Assembly: GCA_021848345.1 (NCBI GenBank)
Contig: JAJZUV010000006.1
Span: 41,480 to 105,479 of the forward strand
DNA length: 64,000 nt
Source of the DNA: Pseudomonadota bacterium
Lineage (GTDB): Bacteria; Pseudomonadota; Gammaproteobacteria; Burkholderiales; Burkholderiaceae_C
Reading direction: 5' to 3'
In this document: positions 7,832-16,870 of the stretch, piece after piece
How positions within the stretch are numbered: position 1 is the stretch's first letter
Layout: each line of letters begins with the position of its first letter
Translations under genes and position numbers: made by a program
The notes under the pieces: model-generated
What the model saw: only the letters and a program-made list of their open reading frames with translations
Told to the model about the DNA's origin: nothing
Database searches by the model: none

Positions 7832-10372
7832 ATGCACACTCCGAGCGCCGTCGCCGACGGCAAGCAGGATCCGGGCTGGTACGCGCACGCGATGGAGCGC
7901 CTGCTGGAGGTGGTGCAGCGCCTGTCGCTGGCGCGCGACCTGGACAGCGTCATGCGCATCGTGCGCCGGGCCGCGCGCGAACTGACCGGCGCCGACGGCG
8001 CCACCTTCGTGCTGCGCGACGGCGACCGCTGCTTCTACGCCGACGAGGACGCCATTGCCCCGCTGTGGAAGGGCCAGCGCTTCCCCCTTGAAGCCTGCAT
8101 CAGCGGCTGGGTGATGCTGAACCGCGAGGCCGCGGCCATCGAGGACATCTACGCCGACGCGCGCATCCCGGCCGAGGCCTATCGCCCGACCTTCGTGCGC
8201 AGCCTGGCCATGGTGCCCATCCGCACCCTCGACCCGCTGGGCGCGATCGGCAACTACTGGGCCAGCCGGCACCTGCCCACGCAGGCCGAACTGCGGGTGT
8301 TGGGCGCGCTCGCGGACACCACCGCGGTGGCCATGGAGAACCTGCGCGTCTACGCGGAGCTGGAAGCCCGCGTGGCGCAGCGCACGGCCGCGCTGCAGGC
8401 GATCCTGGACCATGTCGACGTGGGCATCGGCTTCTCGGTCGATGCCAGGCTGCAAAGCGCCAATCCCAAGCTGGCCCAGATCCTGGGCGGCGTGTCCGCC
8501 GCGGCGCTGGCCGGGCGAGCCTTGCACGAACTGCTGCGACCCCTGCCCGGCGATGCGGCGCCGGAGCTCGAGGCCGTGGTGCGCGCAGGCGCCGCCGGCA
8601 CGCAGCCCTACGGCGCCGAGCTCGGCCTGCTGCGCCTGGACGACAGCCCCTTCTGGGCGCGCGTGGCGGCGCGCACCATCGCCGGCGATTCCCAGGCCGC
8701 GGCGGGGGACGCGGCGCGTTCCACCATCTGGGTGGTGGAGGACATCAGCGTGGCCAGGGCGCGCGAGCGTGCGCTCGAGGATCTGCGCCATACCGCCGAG
8801 GCGGCCGCACGCTTCAAGTCCGAGTTCCTGGCCAGCATGAGCCACGAGCTGCGCACGCCCCTGAACGCCATCATGGGCTTCTCGGAGGTGTTGCGCGACG
8901 GCCTCGCCGGCCCGATGGAGCCGCGCCAGGTGGAATACGTCAGCGACATCTACGACAGCGGCGAGCATCTGCTGGAGCTGATCAACGACGTGCTCGACCT
9001 GTCCAAGATCGAGGCCGGCAAGATGTCCCTGGAGCGCGAGCCCGTGGATCTGGCTCAGCTGGCGCGAGGCTGCCTGTCCATCGTGAAGGAAAAGGCGATG
9101 GCCCACGGGGTCACGCTGCAGCACAGCATTCCCGAGACGCTGGGCGTGGGCCTGGTCGATGCGCGCAAGTTCAAGCAGATCATCTACAACCTGTTGTCCA
9201 ACGCCGTGAAGTTCACCCCCGACGGCGGCGTCGTGCGCCTGTGCTGCTCCGTCGTCGGGCGCGCGCAGGCGCAACGCGCGCTGGACGCCAGCGATCGGGT
9301 CGTGCAGGAGCTCGGCGACGACTCCTGTGCCTGGCTGTTGCACATCGAGGTGTCGGACACCGGCATCGGCATCTCCCCCGAGGACATGGGCCGCCTGTTC
9401 GAGCCCTTCGTGCAGATCGACAGCTCGCTGTCGCGCCAATACCAGGGCACCGGGCTCGGACTGACCCTGGTGCGTCGCCTGGCCGCGCTGCATGGAGGCA
9501 CCGTGGGCCTGCGCAGCGTTCCGGGAAGCGGCAGCACCTTCAGCGTGTGGGTCCCGCTGTACCGGGTCGAGACCCCCGCGCAGGCGCAGCCCCAGGTACC
9601 GGTGGGGCAGGCCGCCGAGCCCGGCGGTCCGCTGGCCCTGGTCATCGACGACGATGCCGGCGCGGCTTCCCTGATGCGCGTGCAACTCGAGAACCTGGGT
9701 TGCAGCGTGCAGGTGGCCGACACCGCCGAACAGGCCATGCGCATGCTGCGCGAGCACCGGCCCCGCGTGATCGTGCTCGACGTGCTGCTGCCGGGCATCG
9801 ACGGCTGGGAATTCCTGGCCCGGCTCAAGGCCGACGTGCAACTCGCGTCGATCCCCGTGGTCGTCGCCTCCATCGTCGCCGATACGGGCAGGGGCGTGGC
9901 GCTCGGGGCGGTGGAGGCGCTGCAAAAGCCGGTGCCGGCGCGCATGCTGCGCGAAGTGCTGCAACGCCTGAGCCTGCTGGGTCCGCAACTGGACGGGCGC
10001 CGGCCGAATGTGCTGCTGGTCGACGACGACCCGCAGGCCCTGGAGGTGGTGGGCGCGCTGCTCGAAGCCAACGGCTGCACCACCCTGCGCGCGCAGCGCG
10101 GCGCCGATGCGCTGGCGGCGGCCGCGCTGCATCGCCCCGACCTGGTGATCCTGGACCTGCTGATGCCGGGCATGAGCGGATTCGAGGTCATCGCCGCCTT
10201 GCGTGCGGACGACGCCACCGCCGACATCCCGGTGGTGATTCTCACGGCCAAGGCGCTCGATGCCGCGGAGCGCGCGATGCTGCAGGACCAGACCTGCAGC
10301 ATCGTGCACAAGAGCCGTTTCAACGAGCAGCGTCTGCTCGGCGCGCTGCGCCACGCGCTGGCGCGCGCCTGA
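7832..10372 (+). CDS. Hybrid sensor histidine kinase with two receiver domains
   Basis: An 846-residue cytosolic kinase without a clear membrane span. Domains in order: GAF (about 35-175), PAS-like (about 185-305), HisKA with phospho-acceptor His338 in SHELRTP, HATPase with N box (NLLSNAVKF, near 453), G1 DTGIGI (509) and G2 GTGLGL (540). Receiver 1 has phospho-Asp650 (VIVLD) and Lys699. Receiver 2 has Asp775 (VILDLLMPG). A purine-rich GAGGGGGG stretch precedes the ATG. The two following genes encode a lone receiver and a receiver-HD-GYP protein, so phosphotransfer from this kinase to c-di-GMP breakdown is the likely pathway. The input signal is unknown; GAF and PAS could bind a small ligand, redox cofactor or haem. 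Confidence 0.92.
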   Translation: MHTPSAVADGKQDPGWYAHAMERLLEVVQRLSLARDLDSVMRIVRRAARELTGADGATFVLRDGDRCFYADEDAIAPLWKGQRFPLEACISGWVMLNREAAAIEDIYADARIPAEAYRPTFVRSLAMVPIRTLDPLGAIGNYWASRHLPTQAELRVLGALADTTAVAMENLRVYAELEARVAQRTAALQAILDHVDVGIGFSVDARLQSANPKLAQILGGVSAAALAGRALHELLRPLPGDAAPELEAVVRAGAAGTQPYGAELGLLRLDDSPFWARVAARTIAGDSQAAAGDAARSTIWVVEDISVARARERALEDLRHTAEAAARFKSEFLASMSHELRTPLNAIMGFSEVLRDGLAGPMEPRQVEYVSDIYDSGEHLLELINDVLDLSKIEAGKMSLEREPVDLAQLARGCLSIVKEKAMAHGVTLQHSIPETLGVGLVDARKFKQIIYNLLSNAVKFTPDGGVVRLCCSVVGRAQAQRALDASDRVVQELGDDSCAWLLHIEVSDTGIGISPEDMGRLFEPFVQIDSSLSRQYQGTGLGLTLVRRLAALHGGTVGLRSVPGSGSTFSVWVPLYRVETPAQAQPQVPVGQAAEPGGPLALVIDDDAGAASLMRVQLENLGCSVQVADTAEQAMRMLREHRPRVIVLDVLLPGIDGWEFLARLKADVQLASIPVVVASIVADTGRGVALGAVEALQKPVPARMLREVLQRLSLLGPQLDGRRPNVLLVDDDPQALEVVGALLEANGCTTLRAQRGADALAAAALHRPDLVILDLLMPGMSGFEVIAALRADDATADIPVVILTAKALDAAERAMLQDQTCSIVHKSRFNEQRLLGALRHALARA

Positions 10373-10381
10373 GGGCCCCGC

Positions 10382-10753
10382 ATGGCGACGATCCTGGTGG
10401 TCGAGGACAACGCCCAGAACATGAAGCTGGCCACGCTGGTGCTGCGCGGCGCGGGCCACGATGTGCTGCAGGCCTGCGACGCGCTTCAGGCGCTGGACCT
10501 GGCGCAGCGACATCGCCCGCCGCTGGTGCTGATGGACATCAACCTGCCCGGCGTGGACGGGCTCGAAGCGACGCGGCGCCTGAAGGCCGACGCGCGCACC
10601 GCGGGCATCAAGGTGCTGGCGCTCACCGCCTACGCCATGCCCGGCGACGAGGCTCGCATTCTCGCCGCCGGCTTCGACGGCTACCTGTCCAAGCCCATCC
10701 ATCACGCGGAGCTGCGTCGCCTGGTCGAGGCCGCGCTGCAGGCGCCACCCTGA
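10382..10753 (+). CDS. Single-domain response regulator (DivK/CheY-like receiver)
   Basis: A 123-residue stand-alone receiver domain with acidic pair VVEDN at the N-terminus, phospho-Asp52 (VLMDINLPG), ALTAYA with the switch Thr, and the conserved Lys in LSKPI. It has no output domain, so it acts as a phosphorelay intermediate or by protein binding. It lies 9 nt after the hybrid kinase and 13 nt before the HD-GYP gene, suggesting one operon and a role in shuttling phosphate between them. Confidence 0.92.
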   Translation: MATILVVEDNAQNMKLATLVLRGAGHDVLQACDALQALDLAQRHRPPLVLMDINLPGVDGLEATRRLKADARTAGIKVLALTAYAMPGDEARILAAGFDGYLSKPIHHAELRRLVEAALQAPP

Positions 10754-10766
10754 ACCGGAGACCCCC

Positions 10767-11831
10767 ATGTCCGTGCCCAGCGCCAAGCGCGTGCTGCTTG
10801 TCGACGATGACCCGGTGAACCGCGAGTATCTGCGCGTGCTGCTTGAGGCCGAAGGGCACCGCACGCTGGAAAGCGGCGACGGCGAGCACGCGCTGCGCCA
10901 GGCGCAAGCCGAACGCCCCGACCTGATCCTGCTCGACGCCATGATGCCGGGAAAGGACGGCTTCCAGGTGGTGCGCGAACTCAAGGCCGACGAGGCCACG
11001 CGTTCGATTCCGGTGATCATGGTCACCGCGCTGGACGACCGCGCGGCGCGCCTGCGCGCGCTCGACTGCGGCGCGGAGGAGTTCGTCGCCAAGCCCGTGG
11101 ACCGCGCGGAGCTGTGGGTGCGGGTGCGCAACCTGCTGCGCCTGAAGGAATACAGCGACCTGCTGGAGCAGCACAACCGCGCGCTGGAATGCCAGGTGCG
11201 CGAACGCAGCGCGCAACTGGCGGCCAGCCACCTCGACACCATCTACACCATCATGCGCGCGGCCGAGTTCCGCGATCAGGAGACCGGCGCGCACATCAAG
11301 CGCATCAGCCACTATTGCCGCGAGCTGGCCGCGCGCCTGGGCATGGGCGCGGAATTCGTCGACACCATCTTCCACGCCTCCCCGCTGCACGACGTGGGCA
11401 AGATCGGGATCCCCGATCACATCCTGCTCAAGCCGGGCCCGCTGGACGCCGGCGAGTGGACCACGATGCAGACCCACGCCACGCTGGGCGCGCGCATCCT
11501 GACCCGCGACGAGGGCGTCTCGGCCTACCTGCGCATGGGCGCGGACATCGCGCACAGCCACCATGAGCGCTGGGACGGCAGCGGCTACCCGCAGGGCCTG
11601 GCCGGCGAGGCCATCCCCCCGAGCGCGCGCATCATGGCCATCTGCGACGTGTACGACGCCTTGCGCAGCCGCCGGCCCTACAAGCCGCCGATGGAGCATG
11701 CCGCGGCGATGGACGTGATCCTGCGGGGCGACGGACGCACGCTGCCGGGGCATTTCGATCCGGCGGTGCTCGACGGCTTCGTGCACGCCGCCGCCGAATT
11801 CGACGCCATCTACACCTGCCATGCGGACTGA
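10767..11831 (+). CDS. Receiver-HD-GYP protein, RpfG-like c-di-GMP phosphodiesterase
   Basis: A 354-residue response regulator. The receiver domain (1-125) has Asp57 (LILLDAMMPG) and KPVDR. A helical linker (about 125-150) leads to an HD-GYP domain (about 155-345) with HD at 208-209 (LHDVGKIG), a His-His pair at 265-266 and GSGYP at 271-275. HD-GYP enzymes such as RpfG hydrolyse c-di-GMP to GMP. All visible metal ligands are present, so activity is likely. GGAG sits 6 nt before the ATG. The adjacent kinase and receiver genes suggest phosphorylation controls it. Confidence 0.93.
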   Translation: MSVPSAKRVLLVDDDPVNREYLRVLLEAEGHRTLESGDGEHALRQAQAERPDLILLDAMMPGKDGFQVVRELKADEATRSIPVIMVTALDDRAARLRALDCGAEEFVAKPVDRAELWVRVRNLLRLKEYSDLLEQHNRALECQVRERSAQLAASHLDTIYTIMRAAEFRDQETGAHIKRISHYCRELAARLGMGAEFVDTIFHASPLHDVGKIGIPDHILLKPGPLDAGEWTTMQTHATLGARILTRDEGVSAYLRMGADIAHSHHERWDGSGYPQGLAGEAIPPSARIMAICDVYDALRSRRPYKPPMEHAAAMDVILRGDGRTLPGHFDPAVLDGFVHAAAEFDAIYTCHAD

Positions 11832-11961
11832 ATGACGGGGCCGACCCCACCGCAGCGCGGGCGACCCCGGGGCGGCCCGCGGCGTCCTGCGCATCCGCCG
11901 ATTGCGGCGTAGAGTAGCGGTCTGTGCGCTGCGCGCCGGCTCGCGCGCGGCGGCACCTTCC

Positions 11962-13281
11962 ATGACCCCCAAGACTTCCTCCGCGCCATCCGGCGAGGGC
12001 CCGCGCGGCCGCGTCGCGGGCACCCTGCTGCGCACCTTCCACTCGCTGCAGGGCTACAACTACCGCATCTGGGCGGCCGGCGCCCTGGTGTCGAACATCG
12101 GCACCTGGATGCAGCGCATCGCGCAGGACTGGCTGGTGCTGACCGTGCTCACCCACGACAGCGGCGCCTCGGTGGGCCTGGTGATGTCCCTGCAGTTCGG
12201 CCCCCCGATCGTGCTCATGCCGCTGGCCGGCATGGCCGCCGACCGCTTCGACCGCCGCCGCCTGCTCATGGTGACCCAATCGGCGATGGCGCTGCTGGCG
12301 CTGGGTCTGGGCCTGCTGACCCTGCTCGGCGTGGTGCGGCTGTGGCAGGTCTACGCCTTCGCCGGGGTGCTGGGCTGCGTGAGTTCCTTCGACGCCCCGG
12401 CGCGCCAGACCTTCGTGGCCGAACTCGTCGGCGACGAGGCGCTTCCCAACGCCGTGGCGCTGAACTCCACACTGTTCAACGGCGCGCGACTGGTGGGGCC
12501 GGCGGTGGCCGGGCTGATGATCGCCGCGGTCGGCAGCGGCTGGGTGTTCGTGATCAACGCCCTGTCCTTCGTGGCGGTCATCGCCGCGCTGGCGACCATG
12601 CGCACGTCCGAGCTTCGGCGCGCGCCGCGGGCGCCGGCCGGCCCCTCGGGCATCGTCGAGGGCTTTCGCTACCTGCGCGGGCGCCCGGACCTGATCGTCG
12701 CGCTGACCATGTTGTTCCTGGTGGGCACCTACGGGCTGAACTTCCCCATCTTCATCTCCACCATGTCGGTGAGCGCCTTCCACGGCGGGCCCGATCTGTA
12801 CGGTGCGCTGTCGTCGTGCATGGCCGTGGGGTCGGTCGCCGGCGCCCTGCTGGTGGCCGGGCGCAAGCGTCCCCACCTGGTGCTGCTGCGCGTGAGCGCG
12901 CTGTCCTTCGGCGTGGCCTGCGCGCTGGCGGCGGCGATGCCCGGGCCGTGGAGCTTCGGCATCGTGCTCGCCCTGGTGGGCTCGCTGGCGCAGACCTTCA
13001 CCACCTCGACCAACAGTCTGGTGCAACTGTCCACCGAGCCCTTCATGCGCGGACGCGTGATGGCCATCTACATGGGCATCTTCCTCGGCTGTACTCCGTT
13101 GGGCGCGCCGCTGGTGGGCTGGGTGGCCGATGCCTTCGGCCCGCGCTGGGCGCTGGGCGTGGGGGCCGCCTCGGGCTTCGCCGCGGCCGCGCTCGCCACC
13201 TGGTACCTGGAGCGCGGCAAGCGCCGGCGCGCCGACGGCCCGCCGCCGGGCCCGGCGGGCGGAGTCGCCGAGGCGGGTTGA
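11962..13281 (+). CDS. MFS transporter, EntS-like (MFS_3 family)
   Basis: A 439-residue inner-membrane protein with about 12 hydrophobic segments. The opening YRIWAAGALVSNIGTWMQR and the loop ADRFDRRRLL between helices 2 and 3 are characteristic of the MFS_3 / enterobactin-exporter-like group. The ATG at 11962 is chosen since homologues begin about 30 residues before this motif; an in-frame start at 11902 would add a non-conserved tail. A TAGAGT -10-like hexamer lies about 50 bp upstream. The substrate is unknown and no siderophore genes are nearby. Confidence 0.88.
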   Translation: MTPKTSSAPSGEGPRGRVAGTLLRTFHSLQGYNYRIWAAGALVSNIGTWMQRIAQDWLVLTVLTHDSGASVGLVMSLQFGPPIVLMPLAGMAADRFDRRRLLMVTQSAMALLALGLGLLTLLGVVRLWQVYAFAGVLGCVSSFDAPARQTFVAELVGDEALPNAVALNSTLFNGARLVGPAVAGLMIAAVGSGWVFVINALSFVAVIAALATMRTSELRRAPRAPAGPSGIVEGFRYLRGRPDLIVALTMLFLVGTYGLNFPIFISTMSVSAFHGGPDLYGALSSCMAVGSVAGALLVAGRKRPHLVLLRVSALSFGVACALAAAMPGPWSFGIVLALVGSLAQTFTTSTNSLVQLSTEPFMRGRVMAIYMGIFLGCTPLGAPLVGWVADAFGPRWALGVGAASGFAAAALATWYLERGKRRRADGPPPGPAGGVAEAG

Positions 13282-13353
13282 CCGCGCCGGCCGTGCGCCG
13301 ATGCGCGGGGCTCGTGGCGCGCTGCGCCGCGTTCGCGTATGTTCGGCGGGACG

Positions 13354-13369
13354 GGGCCCGCGCGGGCCC
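13354..13369. repeat. Perfect 16-bp GC palindrome between MFS and APC genes
   Basis: GGGCCCGC followed by its reverse complement, centred 38 bp upstream of the APC permease start. With no T-run after it, terminator function is weak. In DNA of this GC content such a palindrome could arise by chance. Confidence 0.4.
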
Positions 13370-13399
13370 GCTCCCAAACCGTTCGCCCGGAGATCCGCC

Positions 13400-15067
13400 A
13401 TGAAGCCGCAAGCCGACGAGGCTGCCCAGGGTCCGGCGCAAGACGCCGGGCTGATCGAACGCGAGGACAGCAAGCTGCAGCGCAAGCTGGGTTTCTGGTC
13501 GCTGCTGGCCGCCGGTCTGGGGAGTGTGATCGGCTCGGGCTGGCTGTTCGCCTCGATGTACGCGGCACGCGCCGCGGGGCCGGCCGCGCTGGTGTCCTGG
13601 CTGGTGGGCGGGGTGCTGATGCTGCTGGTGGCATTGGTCTACGCCGAGCTCGGCATGGTGCGCCCGGAGTCAGGCGGCCTGGTGCGTTATCCCCTGTACT
13701 CCAACGGGCGCCTGGCCGCCACCGTGATCGGCGTGGCCATGTGGCTGGCCTACGTGAGCAATCCGCCGACCGAGGCGGCCGGCGTGGTGCAGTACGCGGC
13801 GGCCTGGCTGCCCGGCGTGTACGACACCGCGGCGGGCGTGCTCACGCCCCGCGGCCTGGCGCTGGCGGTGCTGCTGATGGCCGGCTTCGTGCTGCTGAAC
13901 TATTTCGGCGTGAAACTGTTCGCCCGCTCCAACAACCTGGTCACGGCGATCAAGATCCTGGTGCCCGTGCTCACCCTGGCGCTGCTGCTGGCCAGCGGTT
14001 TCGACCACGCCAGCCCCTCCGGAGGGCTGGCCAACCTGAGCGCGCACGGCGGCTTCGCGCCCCTGGGCTACGCGCAGGCGCTGGGCGCGGTGGCCTCGGC
14101 GGGCCTGATCTTCGCCTACACCGGGTTTCGCAACATCGTCGAGCTCTCGGGCGAGGCCGTGAACCCGCGACGCGACATCCCGCGTTCGATGATCGCCACG
14201 CTGCTGATCACCATCGCGCTGTACCTGGCGCTGCAGACCGCCTTCCTGCTGGCCCTGCCGCCGCACCTGCTGGCCGGCGGCTGGCAGGGGGTGAACCTGG
14301 ATTCGCCCTTCGCCGACCTGGCGCGCATGCTGGGCATGAGCTGGCTGTACTGGATGCTCATCGCCGATTCGATGCTCTCGCCTTCGGGCTCGGGCATCGT
14401 GTTCACGTCGGCCAATGCGCGCAACCTGTACGGCATCGCCAAGAACGGCCTTTTGCCGCGGGCGCTGATGCACGTGCACGAAGCCTCGGGCATTCCGCGC
14501 CGCGCGCTGCTGGTGAATTTCCTGGTCGGCGTGGCCCTGTTGCTGCCGCTGCCGAGCTGGCACGCCATCGTGCGGCCGCTGAGCGCGGTCATCGTGTTCA
14601 CCTTCTCCATCGGCGCGGTCGCGCTGCCGGTGTTTCGCGCCGAAGGCGTCGGCACGCCGGCCGACCGCCTGCCCGGCATGCGCGTCGTGGCGCCCCTGGC
14701 CTTCGTCGTCAGCACCCTGGTCATGTACTGGGCGAGCTGGAACGTGCTGCGAACGACCCTGCCGGTGATGCTCGCCGCGGTGGCCTGGTACGCCTGGATG
14801 CACCTGCGCGCCCGGCGCGCCGGCAGCCGCGGGGTCGACTCGGCAGCCACCTTCATCGACGCCACCGACTGGCGCGGCGGCGCCTGGCTGCTGGTGTACC
14901 TGGCGCTGACCTACCTGCTGTCGCTGCTGAGCACGCGCGGCGGCCTGGGCTGGTTCAGCGAAGGCTGGGGCAGCCTGCTGGCGGCCGCGATGTCGCTGGC
15001 CTGCTACGCCTGGGGCGTGCGGGCGGGGCGGCGCTACGTGCGCGTGCGCAGGCCGGGTTTCGCGTGA
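13400..15067 (+). CDS. APC family amino-acid permease
   Basis: A 555-residue transporter of the amino acid-polyamine-organocation family. A soluble N-terminus of about 30 residues precedes the first helix, which carries the family's substrate-site loop GLGSVIGSGWLF. About 12 further hydrophobic segments follow, with the family-typical FAYTGFRNIVELSGE near 240. GGAG lies 9 nt before the ATG at 13400, which fixes the start although the frame stays open upstream. Amino-acid or amine uptake is likely; the exact substrate is not visible. The C-terminal extension of roughly 80 residues is longer than in the smallest APC members. Confidence 0.9.
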   Translation: MKPQADEAAQGPAQDAGLIEREDSKLQRKLGFWSLLAAGLGSVIGSGWLFASMYAARAAGPAALVSWLVGGVLMLLVALVYAELGMVRPESGGLVRYPLYSNGRLAATVIGVAMWLAYVSNPPTEAAGVVQYAAAWLPGVYDTAAGVLTPRGLALAVLLMAGFVLLNYFGVKLFARSNNLVTAIKILVPVLTLALLLASGFDHASPSGGLANLSAHGGFAPLGYAQALGAVASAGLIFAYTGFRNIVELSGEAVNPRRDIPRSMIATLLITIALYLALQTAFLLALPPHLLAGGWQGVNLDSPFADLARMLGMSWLYWMLIADSMLSPSGSGIVFTSANARNLYGIAKNGLLPRALMHVHEASGIPRRALLVNFLVGVALLLPLPSWHAIVRPLSAVIVFTFSIGAVALPVFRAEGVGTPADRLPGMRVVAPLAFVVSTLVMYWASWNVLRTTLPVMLAAVAWYAWMHLRARRAGSRGVDSAATFIDATDWRGGAWLLVYLALTYLLSLLSTRGGLGWFSEGWGSLLAAAMSLACYAWGVRAGRRYVRVRRPGFA

Positions 15068-15140
15068 GCGGGGCGCGCGCGGTGCGTGCGCGATCCGCGG
15101 TGGATGATCCGTGACAAGGACTCTCGCGTGGAGCCCGGGT

Positions 15141-15163
15141 AGCATGGTGCGGCGCACCATGCT
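15141..15163. repeat. Perfect 10-bp inverted repeat upstream of PhaC-like gene
   Basis: Arms AGCATGGTGC and GCACCATGCT with a GGC spacer. The site lies 31 bp before the PhaC-like ATG and 74 bp after the APC stop. No T-run follows, so an operator or RNA hairpin in the leader is more likely than a terminator. Confidence 0.6.
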
Positions 15164-15193
15164 TCGAGCACTCCACCCCTTCGCCGCCGAGCC

Positions 15194-16330
15194 ATGAACC
15201 ATTCCGCCAGCCCTTCGACCCCCAACGTCAACGTTCCCTTTTTCTGGCCTGCGTTGATGACCGCGGACCTGGCGCGCCAGGGCCTGGAGCTGGCCGCGCG
15301 CAACGTGCGATTCCTCGAGGAGGAGACGCGCCTGCACGGCGGTATCAAGCCGCGTCTGGCGACCCCCCACGCGCTGCGCATGGAGCTGCGCACGCTGGGC
15401 CTGTGCGACTACTCGGAGCCCGGCGCCGACGGCCTGCCCACGCTGGTGGTGGCTCCCTACGCCGGGCATACGTCGATGATCGCCGACTACCACGACGGGC
15501 AGAGCCTGATGCAGACCCTGCGCGCCGGCGGCGTGCGCCACCTGCTGCTCACCGACTGGCACAGCGCGACACCGGACATGAAGGATTTCGAGGTCGACCA
15601 GTACCTGGCCGACCTGCTGGCCTGCGTCGACGACCTGGGCGGCGAGGTCTGCCTGGTCGGGTTGTGCCAGGGCGGCTGGCTGTCGGCGATGCTGGCGGCG
15701 CGCTATCCCGAGAAGGTGCGGGCGCTGGTGCTCGCCGGTTCGCCCATCGACACCCATGCCGGCAACGGGCCGCTGGTGCGCATGGTGCACCAGAGCCCCA
15801 TGAGCTTCTACGAGGAACTGGTGGCCGTCGGCGGCGGACTCATGCGCGGGCGCTACATGCTGGCCGGGTGGAAGAACATGCACCCCGAGCAGCACTACGT
15901 GCAGGAGCACATCGACCTGTACGAGCACATCGACGATCCCGCCTGGCTGCGCAAGGCGGAGGCCTTCGATCGCTGGTACGAGAATCCGCTGGATCTGCCC
16001 GGACGCTGGTACCTGCAGGTGATCGACCACCTGTTCAAGCGCAACGACCTGGCCCACGGGCGCTTCGTGGGCCTGGGGCGCCGGCTGCTGCTCGAGCAGG
16101 TGCGCTGCCCCCTGTATCTGCTGGCCGGCGAGTCGGACGACATCACGCCGCGCGAGCAGGTGTTCGCCGCCGAGCAGCTGATGGGTTCGAGCAAAGTGCG
16201 AAAGCGCGTGGTTCCGGGCGGGCACGTGGGCCTGTTCATGGGTGCGCGCACCCTGCACGATGTCTGGCCGGAGATTGCCGCATGGCTGGGCACGCACGGC
16301 GCGGGCGCCTCGCCCGGTGCCGCCGGCTGA
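15194..16330 (+). CDS. PhaC-like alpha/beta hydrolase (polyhydroxyalkanoate synthase family)
   Basis: A 378-residue alpha/beta-hydrolase. Its nucleophile elbow is GLCQGG (Cys158), the G-x-C-x-G form found in polyhydroxyalkanoate synthases rather than the G-x-S-x-G of esterases. Asp in GESDD (near 315) and His in GGHVGLF (near 342) complete the Cys-Asp-His triad. The length is close to class I/III PhaC catalytic regions, but the N-terminal domain of class I enzymes is missing. Neighbours contain no phaA, phaB, phaE or phasin, so a role in PHA synthesis, PHA turnover or another acyl transfer is open. Automated annotation may call it PHA depolymerase or hydrolase. Confidence 0.82.
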   Translation: MNHSASPSTPNVNVPFFWPALMTADLARQGLELAARNVRFLEEETRLHGGIKPRLATPHALRMELRTLGLCDYSEPGADGLPTLVVAPYAGHTSMIADYHDGQSLMQTLRAGGVRHLLLTDWHSATPDMKDFEVDQYLADLLACVDDLGGEVCLVGLCQGGWLSAMLAARYPEKVRALVLAGSPIDTHAGNGPLVRMVHQSPMSFYEELVAVGGGLMRGRYMLAGWKNMHPEQHYVQEHIDLYEHIDDPAWLRKAEAFDRWYENPLDLPGRWYLQVIDHLFKRNDLAHGRFVGLGRRLLLEQVRCPLYLLAGESDDITPREQVFAAEQLMGSSKVRKRVVPGGHVGLFMGARTLHDVWPEIAAWLGTHGAGASPGAAG

Positions 16331-16360
16331 AGCCGCGGCGCTTCCCCGGGGACACGGCCC

Positions 16361-16741
16361 TCAGGCCGGGCAGGATTCCAGGGAAGCTCCGGATTCGCCA
16401 CGCGCCCGGACGGGCTGCAGTGCGCGCTCGCGTTGACGAAGCTCGCGGGCTTCGGCGGCGACTTCGCGCGCCGACACCACGCGCAGCTGCAGCGGGCCCC
16501 AGGCTGTCGCCACCGCGCGGCCGTGCCCGCGCAGCCGGTAGGCCTGGCCCGGCTCGAGGAACACATCCTGCGGCTCGCCTTCCTCGGTGATCCACAGCAT
16601 GCCCGGGCGCTCGGCGGCTTCGGCGCTCGTGTAGGCGCGCAGTTCCGCCCCCGCGTGCTTGCGCAGGTGCAGGCTGTCGCCATCGAACAGATTGATCCGG
16701 CTGCGTTCCACGCGCAGGGTTTGTTCATTCTTCAGGATCAT
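16361..16741 (-). CDS. DUF2917 domain protein
   Basis: A 126-residue protein on the minus strand. The N-terminal 70 residues fit DUF2917: a beta-rich segment with LxRxxxINLFDGDSLHL, then GMLWITEEGEPQDVFLEPGQ, resembling a small cupin-like barrel. The C-terminus is Arg/Glu-rich and not conserved. AGGAG lies 6 nt before the ATG. It is divergent from a LysR gene; I recall this DUF2917/LysR pairing from other Burkholderiales, which suggests the regulator controls it, but the function is unknown. Confidence 0.8.
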   Translation of the reverse strand: MILKNEQTLRVERSRINLFDGDSLHLRKHAGAELRAYTSAEAAERPGMLWITEEGEPQDVFLEPGQAYRLRGHGRAVATAWGPLQLRVVSAREVAAEARELRQRERALQPVRARGESGASLESCPA

Positions 16742-16846
16742 GATGTGCTCCTAGGGCAGTCGTGAAGCCCATTTCGAGTGCCCAGCGAGAATTTCGTGGG
16801 ATCTTGAGAGCTTCTAGGAGGCATATTAGGAACAACCCGAAGGGAA

Positions 16847-16863
16847 CCAAAACGCTATTTTGG
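16847..16863. promoter_or_regulatory. Inverted repeat CCAAAA-N5-TTTTGG, candidate LysR operator
   Basis: A perfect 6-5-6 dyad lying 11 bp before the LysR ATG, in the DUF2917/LysR divergent region. Size and position fit a site for the adjacent LysR protein, or for RNA polymerase occlusion. Confidence 0.5.
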
Positions 16864-16870
16864 TATTGCT

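Noticed and set aside
6317..11242. A 1641-codon open frame on the minus strand
   Set aside because: It lies antisense to the DHH, histidine kinase and receiver genes, all with complete family motifs, and shows only low-complexity Arg/Gln/His sequence. Long antisense frames are expected at this GC content.
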